From Synura sp. LO234KE (Eukaryota; Sar; Synurophyceae; Synurales; Mallomonadaceae), in NCBI GenBank assembly GCA_015143735.1, contig VKHC01000301.1, forward strand, positions 1 through 13,567: DNA of 13,567 bases, given 5' to 3'. Made by a program: the position numbers and the translations under genes. Position 1 is the first letter of the stretch. Each line of letters starts with the position of its first letter. The notes below the pieces were generated by a model. It saw only the letters and a list, made by a program, of their open reading frames with translations, made no database searches and was not told the origin of the DNA. Below are positions 6,809-13,567 of this stretch, piece after piece.

Positions 6809-9800
6809 TCAGCTCTCGTCCGGGTCATAGAACTGGGCGTGACGTGATGGGCCTGTTCCCCTCATATTCGCCTTCGAGGGTGACATGTACGGCGATGAGG
6901 AAGGCGGAGGCGCCCTGTTGGGATATATTTGCAACAAAACGCATAAACACATTAGAAGCATTGACGTCGCAAACAGAAATTGGTAATATTCACTGATACA
7001 GTGAACCTCAGCATTTATATTCGACGGCTATCCTTCTAAATATATACGCACTTCTCCAACCAATGGATGTACTTTCTTATCTTATCTTACCCTCCCGGTC
7101 TTCCAGGACTCCTCAACCCGCGTAGCTTCTGTGTCAACTCTTCCATAGCCGCCTTCGTGTCTTCCTGCAGCGCTTCTTCGCCAACTAACCCTCGTCCACC
7201 AGACCCGTACCCCCCTCCTCCCGCTCCTCTCTTCGCACGGACCTTCTTTAACGAGTTGGAGGCGGGGCGGGAGAATACCTTCCACAAGACCACTATCGCA
7301 ACTCCAATAAACAGTAGTGGCAACCTCAACCAGGTCGTCTAAGCGAAGAAAGAGAAGTGCTCAGAGACCGCGATTTAGCAGCAGGAATCAAAACAGAGAT
7401 GAGCAATCTAAATCCTATCTCCTTTAGCTATCTACCGATCGCGTGCCTGTGAGGTGTAAGGCTGTCCGACTAGAGGACTGGGGTCATACAGCTTCAAGGT
7501 GACCCTGGACTGCTCGCCTCTTGTACCGCCCACAGTGATAAGAATCGGGCTGAAGACTTTGATTTGATGTTGCAGTCTGCGTGTAAGCGTAATAAAGGAG
7601 TGAACACAGGAAATTGAGTATATCACACTGGACTGTTACGAGCTCTCGCGCGCTTGCCGCCATACAGAGAGGAACATCTCCGTGGATTCCGGATTACCTG
7701 AAGTCGATTGCTGGGGTATCAATGTGAGCGAAAGTCGTCGGGGAATTTTCGTCGCAGTCCTCCAGTGGCAAGGTCACCAATTGAGATAAAGCCTGGGAAG
7801 TCGTATAACCACGAGTGATACCAAACACAGCTTCAATACGAAACATGCCTTTGAATATGATTACAGAATAAGTGTTCAATTTTAGGGAAATTTTACAGTC
7901 GTGAGAATTACTGTAGTAAAATAGAGACAGATATTCCATCCTCAAGGACAGTAGAAACACTAAGGAGATATAAAGACTTCGTCTTTACAAAACAAATTAC
8001 AGGAAAATAGGCCTTGTCCCCATCAGTCTCCAAAACAGGCGAACACAAAAGTAATCAGACTCTTCAAAGACCGTCACAAGTGATCCAATCTGTATGTGTG
8101 GCCATCTCACCCGATCCCTTCCCGAGGAAATGTTGAAAATATGCAGCGAGCAGCCGGACAAGGCCAAGACGTGGGACTTGACTGTGACAAGTGACGTAGT
8201 CGATGACGTGATACGACTACGACTCTCGTCTTCTTCCTAGGAGGGGACATATTGAAGAGAAGACGAGAATTAGCAAAGGGGGTAGGCCGAGGAGTGTAGA
8301 AGAATGTATCGATTGACAGTTACAAAGACCTGTTGACAATGTAACTACCTTTTTCGTGGCCTCTAAGTTCTGGAGATTTCTGCGGAAGAATAATAGGCGG
8401 GGCGTAAGCAGAGTATACATACATAAAATTCATTAATTGCGACAACGACTCGGGCCAGACTAATGAGAAAAACGTAAAACACGTCTGATAATACAACCAT
8501 CCGCAGCTAATCGGTACCAGAATAAAATAATGGTGTAGATTGAGATGGACGTTGAAGAAAGTCCGTGAATCTAATTTAGGATCGATGCATTCTCCTCCGA
8601 CTCATCGTACCGTTGAAGAGGTATCTTATTTGTTATAAAACACGACGATTCTCCTTTGGATATATCAGGACTGGGACTGCTCCCGCGAACACTGAAGGAG
8701 AGCAGTTCCCTGTCACTCGTTGTCGCGAATAGCGTCAAGGACCCTCTCACATCGAAACGAATCTGAAATGATGGTCGTATGCAAGAGCAACAAGTAGGCA
8801 ACACAATCCGTCAACCACGGTGGCTTGTATGTCATATTTCCGGCACCGTGGAGGTCGCCCCAAGTTATTATGTTACACTGTAGATTAGATATTGTTTGGA
8901 TATCTATAGGACGTAACGAGCGTACGCAAAGTGTGGTTCAGTACTTCCGCTTCAGATTTGAGTGCAATTTTCAACTGATGAGTTGCCACAATTTGCAGAA
9001 TATGAACAAGAAATGAAATACTACAGAAATAGACAGGAGGCGAACATAGCTCCTCGATGTACAGGTCATACCGCTTGGATCGTGCCATGCCCCTGTCCCG
9101 GACACCGCACAGACATAAGGGTGTTCTGACCAATATTGAATAGCCGCACCTCCGCGCCCACAGCTATGGCGAGCACCTGAAGGTAACGTTCACAACAAAT
9201 CGCTTATCTTAACCCCGGCAGCGGGTGGAGGGGAGGAGAGGCTTTTTTCTTTAGATAGAGTAACAAGGATATCTTCTCGGATTGAATGAAATAACGTACC
9301 TGACCGTGTCTCGCCAGCGCGGTGATTGGTTGTGCAACTGCTGGATCTGATTCCTCTGCCACGGGAATTATGCTCTCTTCGGGCTCCCTCGCTACCCCGG
9401 GAGGACCCGAGTACGCGCCCAGTCTACGGATGTGCAACCTCCCAAGCGTGTCGCCTACAGTACGATCGGAAAGATGAGGGTGGAGTGGGAGAAAGTTTAC
9501 CGCCAGGAAAGGAAGAGACGGGGTTGAGGGCTAGGCCTCATCTCCTTCATCGATGGTTCTGTTTCTAACGTACCGGCGTAGACAACGTGGCCTCTGTAAG
9601 GAGCGACGGAGCGGAAGTGCAGGCACAGGCTGGTGATGCCCACGGGTGTAACGGTGGAGGAGGAGGCGGTACTGGCCGTGGAACAGGACTGGTCGTTGGT
9701 AACGAGGTTCGGCGACTCCGTATTGTTGTTATTTTCATCCCCATCGCCGTGAGTTGAATCGACAGAAGGATTGGGCTGATCCGGGTGGTGGAGCTGCGAG

Positions 9801-11149
9801 AGGCATTGGTTGTGATTTGGGGCCGGAGGAATATAATATTGAAGCGCGGGAGTTCCTGTGGGGGTGGGAAAGGCAGTTTGAGTAGTGATAATTGGGAAGG
9901 GAGGCAAGTGTGAAGGGAGGGGCACCTCGAACGGTGATGGGCATTGCAGATCTGGTGGGCGAGGACGGGGGCGGTAAAGGTGTAGTCGCTGGGCCAGAGG
10001 GAGGCTGTTGTCTTTGCAGTCCAGAAAGAAGAGTAGTTCCCCGATAGATCTGAGCAGACAAAATTGGTGTATAGTACAGTTGTGAAGGAGGTTGTAGTAT
10101 GGCGTTTGTGTTGGGTGTGAGCGAAGTGAGGTGTCTCTGGAGGGGAACGGCTTCGCTTACTTCTAGGGTAAGTACACGAACTCGGCCAGCGCTGTCTCCA
10201 GATATTATGATCGGGAAATGGACTGTGACAAGGACATGGGCACATGCAAGTAACATGTCAGAGGTAGCCGAAGACCTGGGGCAAGGTGTGCAGGTAAGTA
10301 AAAGAGCGATATCCTTACCATCGCTGCCATCGTAGTCTATTGTTGTGACAGTCGAGTTTTCATGCCCAAGAAATAGAGCGAGAGACTCGTAGCCTTCCGT
10401 TGAGTATAATCGCAGCCATCCTGCCACGAGAAGTAAAGTAAAATTTACCATACTTAACGTAAATTACTCCCGCGCCTAGATTGTCAACCATAGCAATAAA
10501 ATCGGCTGCTTTTTTGACTGCGAAAATAGAATTACTCTAGGGCTGTAAATTATATTCATTTTACCTGATGGTGATATCCCACTGTAGCCCGTGTCAGAAT
10601 TCTTTAAACGAAACGTGAGCATTTTTTCGATAATTATTGACGTATTAAACTGATATTCTTTTGTTGAAGAAAGGTGATTCCACGAGTTAATAGTTTCTAC
10701 ATACATTGTGACGACCCCGCTCATGAAGATAATTAATTATATTTCTTGAGCTCGAAATAGCTACACCCTCAAACATACTCCCGTACTTTGCATCTCTGCT
10801 AATTACAGAAATATGCGATTCTCTAATATCATGTGGAGACGATTCCGGGCTTAGACAATAATGTTAGACAAGACAAAAATACAGCGTATAAGTTCATATG
10901 CATCTACTACCTATCCCCCAACAATTGATTTCGTAGCTCGTGCAATAGAGCCAACTTTTTATTCTTTAATTTCAATAATCCAGGTGTGGGTAAAAAGATA
11001 CAATAAAATTTGAAGAAATTTTGTAATAATCCATAAACGCGCTCTGATGGCGGTTAGCTCACTTGTAATAATATTAAGGATTCCAATTCAATAATCTCAG
11101 TTACTATATCTTCTAAGTTGAATTTTTTAATTTGGCTCCTTTCTGACAT
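6809..11149 (-). CDS. WD40/beta-propeller protein with C-terminal membrane span, 16 exons
   Basis: Reconstructed exons: 11149-11063, 10963-10911, 10798-10705, 10649-10565, 10420-10319, 10222-10161, 9988-9574, 9454-9300, 9176-9072, 8762-8611, 8379-8349, 8236-8001, 7910-7698, 7627-7436, 7324-7091, 6914-6809; 2322 nt, 773 residues, all phases matching. Residues 10-46 form a coiled coil. WD-like units: about 105-160 (GHENSTVTTIDY, then ISGDSAGRVRVLTLE), 280-312 (VVYAGDTLGRLHIRRL), 340-371 (LAIAVGAEVRLFNI), 379-412 (GHGTIQAIRFDVRGSLTLFA, then DRELLSFSV), 465-490 and 620-650 (ILITVGG, then VTLKLYDPS). Residues about 162-275 are a Pro- and Asn/Ser-rich insert. A membrane span (LPLLFIGVAIVVLWKVF) lies near 662-678, followed by a basic Gly/Pro/Ser-rich tail ending YDPDES. 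No specific family recognised; Sec12/PREB shares the propeller-plus-C-terminal-span layout, but nothing else. Start, exon 2 acceptor and the 10160-9989 intron are least certain. Confidence 0.7.
8763..9071 (-). other. Long intron of the WD40 gene
   Basis: This 309-nt stretch contains open patches on both strands that look partly coding, but joining GCG|GTATGA (exon end 9072) directly to the CATTTCAG acceptor at 8763 restores a complete WD unit (GHGTIQA joined to IRFDVRGSLTLF) in phase 0. Intermediate exons between these points break the frame or the repeat. Confidence 0.6.
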
Positions 11150-11284
11150 AATATTTAAACCTAACTTAATTCGAAAAATGTTGCATTGAAACCCGTGACG
11201 AAACTTTTCGCACCCTCGCAAGATCTTTGTAGCCAATTTTCCGCAAGTACAAATTTCCACACGAGGATTCACATTTACGAAAGA
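11150..11284. promoter_or_regulatory. Second compact divergent promoter region
   Basis: The start codons of the WD40 gene (11149, minus) and the SPRY-like gene (11285, plus) are 135 nt apart. The minus-strand frame stays open up to an ATG at 11272, only 12 nt from the divergent ATG, but that start would leave no room for the leader of the other gene, so 11149 was preferred. No TATA-like box is obvious. Confidence 0.45.
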
Positions 11285-12396
11285 TGTCTACAATTGCCGA
11301 ACTGGAGATTCAGGTTGGTTAGCTAACTGAAACTGAGCTACCTTGTTTATATTTCCATATCTTAGATTGAGGAGGAGAGAAAACAATTGGAAAAGCGCAA
11401 GGAAGTGCTTGTGTCTCTACTTGGAAACGGATTTATCAAAAGGTTTATAAAGATGAATAATTAACGCCACACCATAAGATTTTCTAACAATTGTTAATTA
11501 GCATTGAGAATGATCCAGTCTGGCAGCTACCTGGCACCGAAGACTTTACAAGAAAGTATCTGAATAATGAGTCTCCTGGAATTTCTTCTATGGCCGAGGC
11601 TTACAAAAGTTACACTAGTTTGCTTGCCAAAAAGTCTGAATTGGAGAGTGCCATCATCGCCAATGGGGCTCATCCCGTTGTACGAACAACTGCGACCGGG
11701 ACGGACCAGATTCTTTCCGTGGTTGATCAGATTGTATCTGCAAAGATAGCTGCCCTTACCATTCAATTAAAAGAACTAGTATCCGCTGAAGTTAAAAAAG
11801 CTGAAGAAAGTCGTCTTACTGTCGAGGAAAGAAAGAGACGAGCGGAGGAGGAGGAGGCAGCCGCTAAACACATGAAACTCGCCGAGGAGGCCAAATTTAA
11901 GCGCCAACATGCGTTTGTATTCACAACGAAGTCTAGTCCTAACATTGAATACTGTGGGGAATCGAAGGTGATAAGTAATTTTGGACCAACTGGGGCGAAT
12001 TATGTGCTGGGTGCGTCGAGTCTTCCAACAGACAGTGCTACGTCTTGGGAGGTAGAGGTGCTAAGCTTACCATCCAAGTGGCTCTTCGTTGGAATAGTTG
12101 GAACCTCCAGCATTACAGAGAAAGTAGCCTATACTCATGAAACTAGTTATGGTTGGGCCAACACGGCGAACGCTATTTCCGAAGGGAAATATGAACCAAC
12201 TGCTTCCTCCATATGGCCAGGGATTACTGAGGGTGACAAGCTAACATTGAAGTACTGCCCAGTGTCCAACAAACTTTACTGCTTCGTTAACAACAAGCAC
12301 TTCTACATGAAAACCAAGCCGCTGGCGAATGCCTTTATCCAGTTTGGATTCTATTACTCGAACACAAGAATCAAAGTCACCTCGCTCTACAATTAA
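11285..12396 (+). CDS. Coiled-coil protein with C-terminal SPRY/B30.2-like domain
   Basis: Three exons, 11285-11314, 11366-11442 and 11502-12396, encode 333 residues. Introns are 51 nt (phase 0, GCTAAC branch-like site) and 59 nt (phase 2, TCTAAC). Residues 5-33 are a charged helix; about 107-169 are a long Glu/Lys/Arg/Ala-rich coiled coil (VEERKRRAEEEEAAAKHMKL). From about 172 the chain is beta-rich in the SPRY manner: SWEVEVLSLPSKWLFVGIVG (217-236), SYGW (251-254), then EGDKLTLKYCPVSNKLYCFV (279-298) and a C-terminal FGFYYSNTRIKVTSLYN. SPRY domains bind other proteins, and the coiled coil suggests an oligomeric adaptor; the partner is unknown and no RING, B-box or catalytic motif is present. 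The domain call rests on pattern, not on a search. Confidence 0.8.
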
Positions 12397-13404
12397 CGAG
12401 TAGGAAGTGCTTACTCTAAATTTTGAGCCATGCGTTAGTCCTTAGTTCATTCCATTTTCTTTTCCCCTTCAGTTGATGGCTTGTTTTAAAATTATTCACT
12501 TGATTGTTAGAATTTTGTGGTACTCCGGCTAACTTTCAATACCATTTTTAAAAGTTATTTTGCTGGCAAAGTTATATCCCACGGTGGAAATCTGATGTAG
12601 TTCGCAAAATGTTTTTTTTTGGACTGCCAAATTTAGAAACTACTCTAATAGTAAGTATGAGGCATTTCCATCCGCAATTGGGGTCGCCCCCTTACGACGG
12701 CGGCGCTTAAGTAATTAACCGTCGTGCTGAACCAATATTTTCGCGCACTCACAAGATAAGCTGTCAATATATCAGCTCGCTTATACGAACCAGAGCAGAG
12801 TCTCGCACTCCTCAGTCAGGATGAGGGAGAACCGTGCTGAGATGTACCACAGAGTTGCTTGGGGCGGTGTTATCAGCTATCAGCCAAGGGAGGGGCTACT
12901 GTATGACGAGCATAGCTGCTAGCTGGTTGCTTGATGCTTTGAAGTAATTGATAATGTTGTTAATACAACTCATTACTGTATATAAACCACTTGGTGAGGT
13001 TTACTGCATGTACGAACAACTGTACATGTCTCCTCTCCTACCATACTAGTTAGTTTTATCTTTTCAATACTATGACTGCGTACCTCACTATCGGATTTGG
13101 GACAATTTCTTTTAACTACGTTGAAACTATGACTTGAGGTTGCACTTGGTGCTTATGTGAAATATGTGCTTGTTAACCAAGATTGTGATTTATCTTGCCT
13201 AAGCTAGCATCCTCGAGCATATGCAGGAGCACTTCTTCTGAAAAGATAATTTAGAATTCTTACGAAGGCAAATAAGACGAGGAAGTTTTGTGCTTATCAC
13301 TTATCTTTTTGCACATAACCATACTTTGTCTGGCGGCTAAAAATATTTAAGATGCTAGTGGTGAATCCAAAACTCAAACAAGTGTGTAGATATCCTCATT
13401 TCAA
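12397..13404. other. Intergenic, no convincing gene
   Basis: Contains the 3' flank of the SPRY-like gene. A pyrimidine-rich tract ending CCTTCAG (12453-12472) looks like a splice acceptor and might mark a 3'-UTR intron. A short plus-strand frame is open from 12731 to a stop at 12922 without family features. A TGTATATA word (12978-12985) and a 7-bp inverted repeat (13007-13013 and 13022-13028) are present. Nothing else recognised. Confidence 0.5.
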
Positions 13405-13567
13405 GTGATCGGGTGTGGATATGTCATATAGAAGGGACTCAGAGGAGGTGATCGGGTGTGGATATGTCATATAGAAGGGACTCAGAGGAAGTGATCGGGT
13501 GTGGATATGTCATATAGAAGGGACTCAGAGGAAGTGATCGGGTGTGGATATGTCATATAGAAGGGAC
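13405..13567. repeat. 43-bp tandem repeat (minisatellite)
   Basis: Units begin at 13405, 13448, 13491 and 13534 with GTGATCGGGTGTGGATATGT, giving three full copies and a partial fourth cut by the window edge. Copies are identical except at the unit end (GAGGAG in the first, GAGGAA in the next two). The unit is not a multiple of three, so it is unlikely to be coding. The near-identity points to recent expansion. Confidence 0.95.

Noticed and set aside
7082-7329. Stop at 7087 as the end of the WD40 gene
   Set aside because: A GG|GTAAGA donor at 7090 and a CAACAG acceptor at 6915 join in phase 2 to a Pro/Ser-rich exon ending at 6809, which reads as a natural C terminus; read-through to 7087 is kept as a possible alternative end.
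8217-8420. Separate gene starting at 8420, or at the ATG at 8250, for the 3' half of the WD40 locus
   Set aside because: A CG|GTACGA donor (exon end 8611) and a CCGCAG acceptor (exon start 8379) join in phase with the upstream propeller exons, and the frame from 8250 does not lead into the downstream exons.
10421-10448. A 28-nt GT-AG mini-intron that would add a 23-residue exon (10517-10449) to the WD40 protein
   Set aside because: Phases fit, but a single 144-nt intron (10564-10421) also fits, needs no exceptional intron size and gives a better-looking WD strand. Other introns seen here are at least 51 nt.
10476-10724. ATG at 10724 as the start of the WD40 gene
   Set aside because: A strong GTATGT donor at 10704 and a CAG acceptor at 10650 remove part of this frame as a 55-nt intron, and three phase-matched upstream exons continue a coiled coil. 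It remains a fallback start.
12731-12922. Short plus-strand frame downstream of the SPRY-like gene
   Set aside because: About 60 codons, no recognisable domain, no clear splice or start context; insufficient for a gene call.
13009-13022. 14-nt word TGTACGAACAACTG shared with 11679-11692 in the SPRY-like coding region
   Set aside because: Single short match with no flanking similarity; probably chance.

Overview
The window is nuclear DNA of an intron-bearing eukaryote, most likely an alga or other plastid-carrying protist. Three things point there. Introns are short GT-AG introns (mostly 50-180 nt), several with CTAAC/CTTAAC/TACTAAT-like branch sites. A shikimate kinase carries a signal-peptide-plus-transit-like leader. 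A large multi-pass membrane protein resembles the TRP-like/GCC2-GCC3-associated membrane module that is common in protists. I cannot name the species; a secondary-plastid alga is only a guess from the leader.

Layout: (1) 1-533, no gene seen; a degenerate motif around the palindrome AGCTATAGCT recurs. (2) 534-1105, minus: an acidic/Ser/Gly-rich ORF and a short transmembrane-encoding exon or ORF. (3) 1132-2613, minus: six-exon plastid-type shikimate kinase, with a retroposon-like insertion in its long intron 4. (4) 2733-5591, plus: intronless 952-residue multi-pass membrane protein, head-to-head with the kinase across 119 nt. (5) 5621-6008, minus: 3' part of an unidentified spliced gene, tail-to-tail with the membrane protein across 29 nt that hold a 19-nt palindrome. 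(6) 6809-11149, minus: by my reconstruction one 16-exon gene for a 773-residue WD40/beta-propeller protein with an N-terminal coiled coil, a long low-complexity insert, one C-terminal membrane span and a basic Gly/Pro/Ser-rich tail. (7) 11285-12396, plus: three-exon gene for a coiled-coil protein with a C-terminal SPRY/B30.2-like domain, head-to-head with gene 6 across 135 nt. (8) 12397-13404, no convincing gene. (9) 13405-13567, a 43-bp tandem repeat running off the window.

Only the shikimate kinase has an assignable pathway role (aromatic amino-acid precursor synthesis, plastid). The other genes do not form an obvious pathway with it; the shared feature is compact organisation, with two divergent pairs on intergenic regions under 140 nt and one tightly convergent pair. 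Exon models were built by hand from splice-site sequence and phase; total coding lengths divide by three, but no transcript evidence was available.
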